From contig NC_060065.1 in NCBI RefSeq assembly GCF_020283565.1, positions 52,192,409-52,256,408 on the forward strand: a stretch of 64,000 nt of DNA, in the 5' to 3' direction. Made by a program: the position numbers and the translations under genes. This DNA comes from Trifolium pratense (lineage: Eukaryota; Streptophyta; Magnoliopsida; Fabales; Fabaceae). The notes under the pieces were generated by a model. That model saw only the letters and a program-made list of their open reading frames with translations, was not told where the DNA came from and ran no database searches. The stretch's first letter is position 1, and each line of letters starts with the position of its first letter. Positions 36,895-48,529 of this stretch are shown piece by piece.

Positions 36895-39800
36895 AACATA
36901 TACTAGTATCTCTTTGAGTTTAATCGAAATCTTAGATTTGGAGCAACATTAAAACGTTTGTCAACTTGGTATGTCACTTGTTTGGATCTTACAAAGCGTG
37001 TTTCTTCTAGTTAAATATAGATCTTCGATTTGAAGTGTGAATTATGTTAAAATTTTTGTAGAGTTTGTTTTGGGTAGAGTTTGTCGCTCATTTGAATCGC
37101 ACAAGACTGTAAAGACTAATAAAAAAAATTATACAAAATAACATTTGAGATGTGTTAGACACTAAATATAAATGCATATATATCAATAATTGAACATTGG
37201 TTCGCAACGTTATATGAGTTTAATTACTTTCGATGAACAGGTAACATAATTTATTTTTTTTGGTTAAGTTGTTTGGTAGCTAAAATGTCACCTTACAAGG
37301 ATATAATGTAGTATTTATACCAACTAAATTAAGCTCGCGAAAACATTAAGAACACAATTTTACTACTATATGTATATTTTTTACCAAAACAAAATTAACT
37401 TATCATTAAACAAAAAAAAAAGTTCAACACAAAAAGTTAAGGTCTCAAAAATAGGTGATTAGTTTATGAAATAGCCGCCCTTAAAAGGATATTTGTTTAC
37501 CACTTAACAAAATTTACTTCAAATTTGGAATGTTGAGATAAGCTAATAATAATATTAGAAATAATACAGCTAAACTAATCACCTATTAAATGAGAATGAA
37601 TAGAATCTACTAAAATTTGAAAATCACTCTCAAACACAGTTACTTATTTTTTTTCTTACAAAAACACAGTTACTTTTTTTATGTTCTATAAAAAATAAAA
37701 TAGAAATTTGCGCCGGTGATGCATTTCTTTTTTGCACATGCTTCCAAACATGTCAAATATAGTATTTTTGTACAAATATTTTAAGATTAGCCTAAAAAGT
37801 CAAATCATATAGTAGTTTAATTGCATGCATGAATAAAAGAGTCTTCGATTTATATAAGTTTAATTCTTAATTTTTTATACTTAAAATGCACTTTTTATTA
37901 TTATAATAACAAATTTGGAAATTATAGTATTTGGCCTTTTCCATAAAAAATAAAAACAAGAAATACACCTTTGTCCTTTTATCATCACATGTATATTTTT
38001 AACATTTTTAGTTTCTAAAAAAAAAAACTTTCTTAATTTGAATAAAAAAAACAAAAAAACCCTACTTATTATAGAGATGATGCTATATAAAATAATTACG
38101 ATAATATATATATTTCTTAATAACTCAAAGAGAATCGAGTTTCAATGACTCACTATGACTAAAGAATATATCATATAATTACCTAATTTCTTTTGTTCCG
38201 TACATTAATCGTTATTTATTTTGTTAGGTAATCTAACGACTATAATTTTACTTTTTAAGATAAATAAGTGAATATATTAGAGTTCGAATATCAATTCTTA
38301 ATATTAAATTATGAATGAAATTGAATAGCTTTGGTGGATGAAATTTAAATAAAGAATTAAACAAAAGATATAGTTAAATAAGTTTTTTATCCATATAAAT
38401 ATCGCAATTTTTAAATTTAGGGGGTGTGTTGAATTGAGATTTCATGGGATTTTAAAAGACTTTTTTTTTATGACAAAAAAATCTTAAGGTATTCAATTAA
38501 GACTTTTACAAAAGTTAAATATATCTTGTAGTATTCAATTAAGACAAACATGTTTTTTTTTCTTTTCAGGGCAACAAAATTTGTTAGTATTCAATTGAGA
38601 TTTGTTACTACTTTTAAAATGTCTATTAGTATTCAAAAGTCTACCGATTTTGATGTATTCTTCTTTGCAATAGATTTTGAAAGACTTTTTAGTTGAAAAT
38701 ATATTTGATAGACTTTTTCAACAATATCGCTAAAAGCCTTGAGACATTTTTGAACTCTCTAAGACTTTTTACTTTCATCATCACTGTATCAAATTTCTTC
38801 TTCTTCTTTATTAGTTCATTATCATTGCACCCGATTTTTTTTTCTTCTTTTCTTTGTTCAATTTTTCAACAATCTCACCAAAAGCCTTGAGACTTTTTCA
38901 AACTCTCTAAGACTTTTTACTTTCATCATCATTTTCTTCTTATTTACCTATCAAATATGTTTTTTTGCAAAAAATATTTTAACAAATTCTACATCTTTTG
39001 TACAAACTCTTGATTCATTACAATTTTTTACAGCAAACAAATTTTTTTCGTCACATTCATCTGCTTATGTTTCCATCAATAGTGGTGGTGGTAACATTTT
39101 TATTCGTGATTAAAAACATTTCCGTAAAAAAAAATTAGTAAGTTTTGGTCCTTCAAATATTATTTGCCGCAACTTTTAATCCATGCTTTTAAGTTAATTG
39201 ATGTATACTCTCATAATTTTTTAATGAGTTTTATACTTATGTCTATAATATTGTAATAATCTCTCACAAAAAAAATAGAATTTTTTAACAAAAGACAAAT
39301 TAAATAAAATTTTAAGCCCTAAAGCCTAAACACTTAAAAATTCATATTTAATTCATCCCTCCTAAAATACAAAGAATTTAATCTAGATGAGTAGAGGGAG
39401 TAGTACCACTAGAATTTAATCTAGTGTATTTGACAATTCAATAACCCTTATTTTGTCAATGTCGCATTTATCTTCAATGCTTCTATGCCACTCCTTTATG
39501 GGTGACATCATTCTTTAGTGACTTAGTGATATGCTTCACCACCCCACTTAATTAAGCAAGTGATATTGGTTTATTGACTCTTCTTTTTTCCCCTAAAAAA
39601 GAGAAGTTGCTATTAGCATTGTACTCCATGAACTCCATTATACATGTATATGTAGTTTTCAAATGCTGGTCCACTGTAGTAGTCACAAAATAAAACATAA
39701 CGAGTGATTGTAAATTTGCACCTAGGAGCAATATGCATTCACATAATTGTATTTAACCCCTAACTTTATTTGACTCAAAAACCATGTATCTTGATTGTCA

Positions 39801-40949
39801 AAAGAATGATAAAACCCTCCATTAAATCTCATACGTAGAAGGTAATTAGCTTGATGAAAAACTTTTTAACAGTGTATATAACAATACAGTAGTTAGCTCT
39901 CATATGTTTTAATTTTTTTTTTCATTTGTGTACGTCCAAATTATTTTGATGATTTAAAATTGTGTTCATATAAGTGTTTCTCTAATATATATAACTAAAC
40001 ACATAAATAGTCAAGCACGCATACACATTATTTGAAAAATTTATAAATGATTAGTGTATTATTTGAAATAAGTATGTAAACCATGATATGTTTTTGTACC
40101 TTAAGTTTTTTTTTTTTTGTGGAGACTAATTTATTTGGGTAAGCGAGATTAATTTAATAGATAATTTTTCTTGTGCACTAGTCTAAGATCAAACTCTAGA
40201 AAAATAGAAAAGCTTGTTGCGAACAAGTAATGATTCGGACTTGAGGAGATGTGTTGGTGTTCAAATTTGATTTGATAGTATTTTCCAAATTCAAGTAAAA
40301 AATTGAATTCTAGAACCCCTTTTTTTTTTTTTTAAATTCGGATTCTAGAATCCGGACAATGACCACCACCACCACCTCTTCATCATTCATCTTCATCAAC
40401 CATGGATTCTGAACGAATATGAGTAATGTCTGTTGTCGTCGAAAATTGGAAGGTTGATTAACGCCTCTCCATTGATGTATGTCATTTTTCCAGGCAACTA
40501 ACCAAAAGTTTCAAATCATTGTGTACCACCATCAATTCAACTATCTGAAGAAGCTACCATTGAGATCAAGTACATATCTAAACGCTACAATGCGACCTAC
40601 CAGAGGTTACCTAAAAAATGGTTGATGAAGATGCAATGGTAGTGGAGGTGGTTCGGGATCTAACTTCCAAAATTTGCCACTGTAAAATTAGTTTGGAAAA
40701 TACATTTTGAATCAATACCAAATTCGGAACGTAAATTTCAAACGGAGTTTTAAAGGTAAAAACAAAATTTTTGGGGGCTTGAAAGAAACTTGGTAGGTCT
40801 AAAGAGAAATTTTCAAAAAGAGTCTAAAATTGAAAAGGCCCTAAAGTCAATCTATATATACTATGGGCCTAAATGGAATTAAGTAAGAACATGGGCTGCT
40901 TACGATGAACAGTTTTTATTTATTTTATTTTATATATTTGAAGATGTTA
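36895..40949. other. Gene-poor intergenic DNA
   Basis: AT-rich, without supported exons. It holds a local duplication at 38,719-38,932 and a possible larger element around 38,420-38,940. A second half-Stowaway end (aaggatcggaaggagta) lies at about 36,878-36,894, directly beside the MITE at 36,493. Confidence 0.55.
38719..38932. repeat. Duplicated about 66-bp segment, 149 bp apart
   Basis: caacaat.tc.c.aaaagcc followed by ctctaagactttttacttt recurs at 38,719-38,785 and 38,868-38,932 with few changes. The surrounding block also repeats tattcaattgag-type words, suggesting an internally duplicated MITE. Confidence 0.75.
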
Positions 40950-41236
40950 TGTCAATTTGAATTTTTCTCTTCTTACACCCCGTGTTTCTTTTCTATCCCC
41001 TATTTTTCCATTTTTGCCATTGGTTAAAAACTTCGGAACGCGGTTTCCGAATTATTTTTTGCCATGGAAAAAACTTCAGAATGTATTTTCTGAATTTTTT
41101 TGGAATTTAAACAAAAAAAACTTCGAAAAACACATTCCGAAGTTTTTAACCAAGGGCAAAAAAATGTTTGTAAAAAAAAAAGGGCAAAATAAAAAATTGA
41201 AAGATAGAAAAGAAACACAAGGTTGGGAAGACAAAA

Positions 41237-42031
41237 TGATGTAGGAGGGTTTCTTCTGTATTTTATTATTTTAGTTACATTTAGTTTTATTATATTTTAG
41301 GTTGATTCCTTATTTTTATATTTCACCTAGGTTAGTTATTTTTATATTTTAGGTAGATTTGTTATTTTTATTTAGTTAGGTTAGTTATTTTTATTTTTAC
41401 AATCTTTTAGGAGATTTGTTATTTTTATTTTTCACTACTATTTAAGCTAAATTATTGTAGCCTTGAAGGCAACCTTTTGATTCAATAAAAATTCAGAGAT
41501 TTTTGTCAAATTTGGTGGATTCCAAATTACTCTTTCGGTGGACTCCGAAACCCTATTTTGACAAGTTTGTGTTTGCGGCTTGTCTTTATCCATTAGGTTT
41601 AGCGTTTTGCTAACCTAGCGCTTCCGTACTGCGTCAGTTGGTATCAGAGCCTGGTTAGCAAAACGCTAAACCTAATGGATAAAGACAAGCCGCAAACACA
41701 AACTTGTCAAAATAGGGTTTCGGAGTCCACCGAAAGAGTAATTTGGAATCCACCAAATTTGACAAAAATCTCTGAATTTTTATTGAATCAAAAGGTTGCC
41801 TTCAAGGCTACAATAATTTAGCTTAAATAGTAGTGAAAAATAAAAATAACAAATCTCCTAAAAGATTGTAAAAATAAAAATAACTAACCTAACTAAATAA
41901 AAATAACAAATCTACCTAAAATATAAAAATAACTAACCTAGGTGAAATATAAAAATAAGGAATCAACCTAAAATATAATAAAACTAAATCTAACTAAAAT
42001 AATAAAATACAGAAGAAACCCTCCTACATCA
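41237..42031. mobile_element. Palindromic LTR pair: LTR, primer site, inverted LTR
   Basis: The left arm 41,237-41,636 is a complete 400-bp LTR (starts TGATGTAGGAGG, ends ACTGCGTCA, with an AATAAA near 41,480). Two bases later comes TGGTATCAGAGC, complementary to the 3' end of initiator methionine tRNA. The right arm 41,653-42,031 is the reverse complement of 41,237-41,615 over 379 bp with equal length; I see one mismatch. The inverted copy lacks the last 21 bp of the LTR. No gag, pol or polypurine tract is present. Flanks caaaa / gaaaa form a 5-bp duplication with one change. The LTR belongs to an unidentified retrotransposon, Copia-like by inference. Confidence 0.93.
41639..41650 (+). promoter_or_regulatory. 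Retrotransposon primer-binding site (initiator tRNA-Met)
   Basis: TGGTATCAGAGC directly after the LTR 3' end with a 2-base spacer. It fixes the polarity of the left LTR and sits at the hairpin apex. Confidence 0.9.
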
Positions 42032-42049
42032 GAAAAATTGGGTCAATTT

Positions 42050-44110
42050 TATATTTTTTTGGGATGCCATCCCAAATATTATTAAGGAGAAATTTTTCTA
42101 GCGGCATTTGGCCCTCTCAACAATAGCATATATTTTGCAGCAAAATATAACCATAGCATCCTCAATTATTCCATATTTCTAACCATTTATATTAGGATTA
42201 TCCTGGGCCATTTCAAAAAAAATTGATTGTGATATTTGTGCAATTATTCGTTTGTATGAATTTTCAATAGCTCCTCATTTTTTAATATGTTGGCTGCTTG
42301 AGTACATACTATATATTATATTAGTAAAGGCCACAACAACAACCAAAGCTTAGCATTAAAATATTGGAATGAATATTTTGAAAACAATACAATACACAAT
42401 GCGTGTATATTTTGCATGCACTTAATTAACATTCCATGAATCTTGTAAAATTCCTCTAGTAGATATATAAAACATTTATGAAATGGACAACAATAAGCAT
42501 GCATAATTGGCTCACGAAATTTGAACTGGCGCATCAAACCAACCCAATAAGAAAATAATGATGGGAACAACAACTTGGACCAGTGCAGGTCTATACAATA
42601 TCCATTTTTCTATGATCATATTGCATATTTTTAATTCAACAATAAACAATAAAGTGTATTGGTCCATGTGTTAGATTTGTGTATGACCACGTAGATAAGG
42701 AAGGGAAACCTTACTGATGAAGAATAGAACCTTTTTTCAATCATTCCTTAACATTTGTTCCTTTGCATAATGCGATGTACATAGGATACGACTCTGAGTC
42801 TGACGGATCGAGATGCCACAAAAATACACATAGTGGCGGTGTTAGAAAATTTATAAAGTCTAGGTAAAATTTTAATTTTAAATAAAAATATTAGCTTTAT
42901 ACCGAAAAGTTTATAGAGATAATTTTGTAACGTCACAAGCGCGAAGTATCTTATAATATGAATTTTTAAATAGAGATAATTTTTATTTTATAGATTAAAT
43001 TTTATAAAAATATATATAACTCAATATAGAAATTTAAGAATGCATGCATGGTGATGGAGCATGTTCATTTTGGCCATGGGCTTCCATTTGCAACATGATG
43101 AGTACCCAAAAGAATGGAGTTTGGAATTGGAAGTTAAGTTAACAACTTAGCCATAATGAAATAACGAACGGATAAGGTCATAGTACGTAACAAACAATTG
43201 TTTTGTTCTTCTCTATCTTGATGAATAATGTAATGTTCACTCATTATTTCTCTACCAAACTTAAACCATGACGTGTAATCTCTTGATTCGTGATAATTAT
43301 CACATAGGAATATTTGACGGAAAATACTTTGAAAAAATGAGTTGTTCTAATTAAGGAGACAACTCAATATAGAAGGAGTATATACTATTTGGGAAGTAGC
43401 TAGTACAATTAGCCATTGAGAACCAATAACCTACTAGTAATATTTACCTAACAAAATTAAAGTGAGATTTAAAATATAAAAAATGTTATTGCAATTTAAC
43501 TCTATATTTGTTCTGAATCTGTCAGATAAAAGATAGGATAAAGAATTCACAATGATAGATCGGTGAAAAAAATGCTTTAAATTAACAAACAGAATTTGAA
43601 ATAGAGATGACTCACAATGAAAAAAAAGTATATACTTACATAAAACACTTTAATGCCAAAATCAGTATAAATTTAAGACATACATTTTAAAGTATGAAAT
43701 TAAAGTGTTGTGCACAAATAAGTTAATATTGTGATATTTAACCGGTGAATATGACATTGAATTTGATCAATCTAAAAATCTAGAAGAAAATGACTGAAAT
43801 ATGCATGTAAGATACTTTGCTTGAGAAGGGAGGAGAGATTAGGGGCCCATCAAAACGATATTCTTCCAAAATTAATTTTCGTGCTAGTTGGATTCAAATA
43901 ACAAACATTATTGTCCAATACCAAAAATAAAATTGATCGAATAGCGTAGTGTTAATTAAGTCGGTGCGATTACCTATTCGAATATGCCAATTGAACAATT
44001 GAACTATAGTATTGCAATATGAATGTGACAAGATACTTTGCTTGAGAAGGGAGGAGAAGTTAGGGGTCCCACCGAATCAATAGGTAACTAAGGATTGCTA
44101 TATAGTTATC
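42050..44110. other. Gene-free intergenic DNA
   Basis: AT-rich with no supported coding or RNA gene. The word gatactttgcttgagaaggg recurs at about 43,811 and 44,032, a short 220-bp-spaced duplication. Confidence 0.55.
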
Positions 44111-44112
44111 TA

Positions 44113-44271
44113 ATCCCTCCGTTATACACGTTTCGATCCTTAATATAAGAGAAAAATTATATTTTAGATTCATTGAAAATTTAATGTGTTTAGTCTATAT
44201 TACATGCTAGATACAGACTATTCTCAATTAATCTAAAAAGCATCTTCTATTATATTAATGATTGGAGAGAG
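44113..44271. mobile_element. Stowaway-like MITE, diverged
   Basis: The left end atccctccgttatac and the right end gattggagagagta are inverted, with TA at both borders. Internal pairing: cttaatataagagaaaa / cttctattatattaa. Confidence 0.65.
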
Positions 44272-44296
44272 TATTTTAAATAACATACTATATATA

Positions 44297-44432
44297 TTCC
44301 CTCCGTCCCAAAAAAATATAAGGGAAAATTGGTTAATTAACAAAAAATGATGTATTTAATTAGCCCAAATTCTTAACCAAATACATCAACTTTCTTTGAC
44401 AAATTTTCCCTTATAATTTGAGACAGAGGGAG
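44297..44432. mobile_element. Stowaway-type MITE
   Basis: TTCCCTCCGTCCC and ataagggaaaatt on the left are mirrored by aattttcccttataa and gagacagagggag on the right, between TA dinucleotides. The interior pairs through gatgtattt / aaatacatc. Confidence 0.88.
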
Positions 44433-44689
44433 TATATATTTGACTATTCCATGTAATAATAGTTAAAAAGACTGTGTAACTATTATTTAATTACATTTAA
44501 AAAATTATGTACTAATTATAACAATGTTGAAGGAGTTTAAGAAAAAAAAAGTCTAGGATTCGATTTCTGCCTACTAACTAACATTTTCTCCACCCTTCTA
44601 GCAATATGTACCGAAAGGAGTAACAACTAACATTTGCCTATTAAAAAAAAATTACATTTAAGAAATATTGATGACATGTTTGGATGACG

Positions 44690-45130
44690 TGAAAGTAGTT
44701 TTTTTATTTTTAATGACAAATATAATATAAAGAAAATATCAAAACGATCAAAGTACAAAGAACACCAGAGATATACAAAAAGAGCAAACTAAAAACAAAA
44801 ATATAAAATCAGTTAAACACAACAATAAAGAAAAATTTGAAATAGTGACAAGACGGCCGCTTCATAATGATAGTGAAACCAACCAGAAAAAGAGAAACGA
44901 TATGCATCACACCACTGAACCGGGCCTCAGGCGAACAAACATCCACAAGCGAGGCAACCACACATTCCACTACCGGCACCATCAGAAGATGGGTTGCACA
45001 ACCCACTCATAATCAGAGCAAATGTTACCAGAACTCTTAACATAAAACCATTTCCAAAAGAAAAATTGAATCATATCTATCAGTTGCTCAACGTCCACTA
45101 TGTTATCGGAAAAACAAGATAATTTCTAAA
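44690..45130 (-). pseudogene. Possible LINE coding debris
   Basis: A GC-richer block read on the minus strand gives protein-like but broken frames (for example tryptophan-rich fragments near 45,000-45,060). It resembles retroelement debris, but no domain could be named. Confidence 0.3.
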
Positions 45131-46004
45131 TTCTCTTACATTTTTTTTCAAAAAAAAAAATTATGTTACATTTAAACAAAAGTTAATTAAGAAAAAAAAT
45201 ATTACTCCATAAAAATAAAAATACTCTAAAATTTTACGTAAATATAATAAGTTTAGGAAAATTCTTTTAGAGTATTTAAATTCCAAATTACTTCTTCCTA
45301 ACCCCATAGTTAATTTTATATTTTTCTATTAATCCATTTCATTTTCATAATATCAACATGTAGTAGTGGTTGTTGGATAAAATAAAATATATTTTCAGAA
45401 GCATGCTTCAATTGTTTTCCACCGTCTTTTTCGGTTTTTCCTCGTCCCCCGATTTTGGTTTCAAATATATCATACACTATTCTAATTCATCGTTCACACT
45501 CACCACCACCAAACAAAACACATTATAAAAACGTTAAAACTTTATTTGTGTTACATTACATCATATATAATTCATTGTGTTGTTAGTTAGAAAAAGTGTC
45601 ATGGAATTTTCATCAAAAGAATATATAAAAGTGTCATGGAAGTAACTAAAATTATTTAGAGCCATATAATATAGAGACAAAGATTATGTGGAAGTAAGAA
45701 GTGGGAATGCCATGCTCTTTTCTTAACATAAATGCCAATACAAACAACAAATACTACTGTGGATGTTGTTTTGCCTTAGGATGTTTGATATTGCATTGTG
45801 ATAAGTTCTTATTTGCTTTTTGTTTTTTCTTTGTTTTCTTTGACTCATCTGAATTTGACCAGTCAATTTCCAACATGTTACCCCACCCAAAATATATCCA
45901 TGCCCCACAAGTCACAACTTACTTTAGTATATGTTCTTCAACATTTGGTTTAATTAACACATTATTATACAAAATTAAAATGTGGCAAAAAAAAAAATTT
46001 TAAC

Positions 46005-46120
46005 CTTAACTCAGATGGTAGGGACATCCTATTATATATGCAGTAGTTGAAATTTAAGTTCCAGACACTCTATTTATTCATCTTTAAGGTAAAAATTTTA
46101 ACCAATATACTAATTAAAAA
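46005..46120 (+). mobile_element. tRNA-derived SINE (family 1), degraded
   Basis: ccttaactcagatggtaggg (A-box), the tatatatgcag spacer, a mutated B-box (atttaagttcc) and ttcatctttaaggtaaaaattt body as in the intact copy at 9,022, then an A-rich tail. Confidence 0.8.
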
Positions 46121-46124
46121 AAAA

Positions 46125-47700
46125 TAGTTATAGAAATTTAGAAGCGAAAATATGGGATTAATTGTTATGACCTAATTTGTGATGAGTCCACCAATTTGTT
46201 AGTGGTTAAAATCCACTAATATATCAAAATTCAATTTTGAATAAGCTTCTAATTCGAATTATATGCAATTGTGTTTGCGTTTGTGCTCCAACTAAAACCC
46301 AAAGTAGTGGTCTCATTAAGGAATTAGGGTTCATTATAAATCAGGAGTATGTTTATAATTTTATTGCTTAACGTTCAATTTGATGATCACTTTTATTTTA
46401 TTTTAACTTTAACCTTTTCTATTAGTGTAATTATCTTCAAATTTAAATCATAATCATTCATCCATGCATTTTCAAACACTTTTATTTTCAATCAGCATAA
46501 AACAACAAAGAGTGATCTAGACCAAAAGCTAAATTTTCATAGGATCCAAAGGACATCATATAGTGGAATCAATCATTGTTTGCTAATTAATTTCCACAAA
46601 GTACTCCAAATTAAAAATAGTAAAATTAATTAATTAAACATGAAAATACTTTTGTTAGCATAGTTTTTCCCGCCATCCATTCCAAGATTCCTACCCTGAA
46701 AATACCAGTGGAGTCATTACACCTAATTTAGGAAAAAAAATATTAAAGGTATATTGTACTATGTTATTGTTTATATATACATAAACTATAGATTACTTTA
46801 TCTTTTTTTGAGGGGTAAAAAAACACACAAAACCTATAAAAGTCCCTATGATTTCTTATTTTGTTGAATTGGTGACTTATCTATGATCACATGCAGTATA
46901 CATTTTTAATCCAATTTACGGGATTTGAACAAAATCATAGCTAAGATATGTTAGGTCAGGGATCATATTTTGGGTGGATTGCATGTTCATCTATTCTTCG
47001 TAACAAGGACTTAAAAAATGCCATATGCATTTAAATTTGGCTTAAAAAATTAAATGAAATGATGGCTATTAACTTTTCTCTAAGTATTTTGATTAAATAA
47101 TGAGTCCTGGATACAATTGTACTAGTACTAGTAATTGTTTATGTATAAAAAAAAGAAGAGATGGTACTTTTTTCAAACAGCTAAACGACAAATGAAGCGT
47201 CATGTACTATGAGGAATTATAATCATCTAATCAATTTATTAATTAATTTTTTCAAAAGAAAATCATCCAATCAATGTAGATTAAACGAAGAATGTTTCTG
47301 AGGCAAGTTGCAGATGATCGGAGAGAATAAAATGTGCTCTCACACCTTTTAATAGGAGAATACATGACAAATTTAATGTAAGGTCTACTATACCCTTCAT
47401 AATTTAGCAATATTCATCCAGCAACCAATAAAAATAAGTCATATAAGTATTTTTTTATGTGGTACTCACGACTAATTTGTATTCTCTAATCTTTCATCAT
47501 GTTGAAATTATATTTTGAACAATCTGATGATCTGGGTTATATTGTATCACTGCACATAGTCATCTATACATGAGATTTTGGATCTCAAATTAAAATCACA
47601 TGATTTATATTTTAAATTTTGATCAAACGAACAAGATGTTCGCAATCTCGCTACACACAATTCATACCGCATCATGAATATTTTGTTTTTGATCAAGTAG
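46125..47700. other. Gene-free intergenic DNA
   Basis: AT-rich unique sequence. No exon, RNA gene or transposon end could be supported. Confidence 0.55.
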
Positions 47701-47704
47701 CCTA

Positions 47705-47822
47705 ACTAGTGACTAGAAATTTCACTTTAAAGGTGAATAAATTGAGTGTTCAGAGTTCGAACTTCAGCTCTTGTATATATAGTGCGATATTCCTAACAAC
47801 TGAGTTAAACTCACGAGTAGAT
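47705..47822 (-). mobile_element. tRNA-derived SINE (family 1)
   Basis: Minus-strand copy: cgtgagtttaactcagttg at the right end, an intact B-box (gagttcgaac read from the complement), and tttcacctttaaag at the left. Confidence 0.8.
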
Positions 47823-48444
47823 CGCATCATGAATATTTAGATAGTATTAAGATGATGTAATTTGTCTCTTAATTACTAGTATTTAAAAGGTAAAAGAATA
47901 TAGAGATATTTGATACACATACTGTATTAAGATATGCAATTTTCTACTACTTCTCTATACTACCTAGTATGTGTATGAATGCCGTTGCTAGATTCTTTGA
48001 AATACTAAAACAATATGATCCATTAATTTATGAGTTTTTTTAGAATGACATTGATTTTGGTGTGAACTGACTACAGTAGGAAATTATGTCTGTTGAATGA
48101 AAAAAAAGCACAAGAGTTGGATTGAATAAAGTGGAAGTTAAGACAAGTCACTGATGAGTGTACTGTATACAGATTATTATTGATCATGATCAGTTTTGGG
48201 TATAAAGGGACCACAGTCACCCAAATTGAAGGACCAGAAAACCCCAACCCAAGTAAAGCAAAATTAATTGATCATGAATTTGAGTCATTGAGTGAGTATA
48301 ATTGGTTGATTAATTGGTGAGGTGGCTAGTATCACTATGAATGAATAATTGTACATGTGTGTGCATGAGCCACAACGTGTTTCATGTAATAAGTTAAGTG
48401 TGTGTTTGGTGTTAAGAGGGAATTCTTAAGAATTATGCTGTTTC

Positions 48445-48525
48445 ATGTTGGGTTTGAATCCGGCTCTCCTTGCATATATAATAATTCAATATTTCTGGCA
48501 AGTGAGGTAAACTCATGTGACTGTA
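48445..48525 (-). mobile_element. SINE (family 1) fragment
   Basis: Minus-strand tRNA-like part only: gagtttacctcacttg, tatatgcaaggag and a B-box-like ggattcaaaccc. Confidence 0.65.
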
Positions 48526-48529
48526 AAAA

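Larger units (their letters stand above)
40959..42040. mobile_element. Mutator-like MITE, second copy, split by an LTR palindrome
   Basis: Same family as 10,142-10,392. The left end GAATTTTTCTCTTCTTACACC and the interior through ggttgggaag match. The right end is interrupted at 41,236 and resumes as gaaaaattg at 42,032-42,040. Nine-base flanks tgtcaattt (40,950-40,958) and ggtcaattt (42,041-42,049) agree at 8 of 9 positions. Removing the LTR insertion restores a MITE of about 280 bp. Confidence 0.85.

Noticed and set aside
41024..41244. Frames of 64-95 codons on both strands
   Set aside because: Produced by the hairpin arms of the Mutator-like MITE. Lys/Phe-rich mirror peptides, not genes.
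41237..42031. Ordinary MITE or foldback transposon
   Set aside because: The LTR-type end followed by a methionine-tRNA primer site, an AATAAA and near-matching 5-bp flanks identify retrotransposon LTRs instead.
45701..46003. 100-codon plus-strand frame
   Set aside because: Phe/Cys-rich peptide typical of random T-rich DNA, running up to a SINE. No homology features seen.
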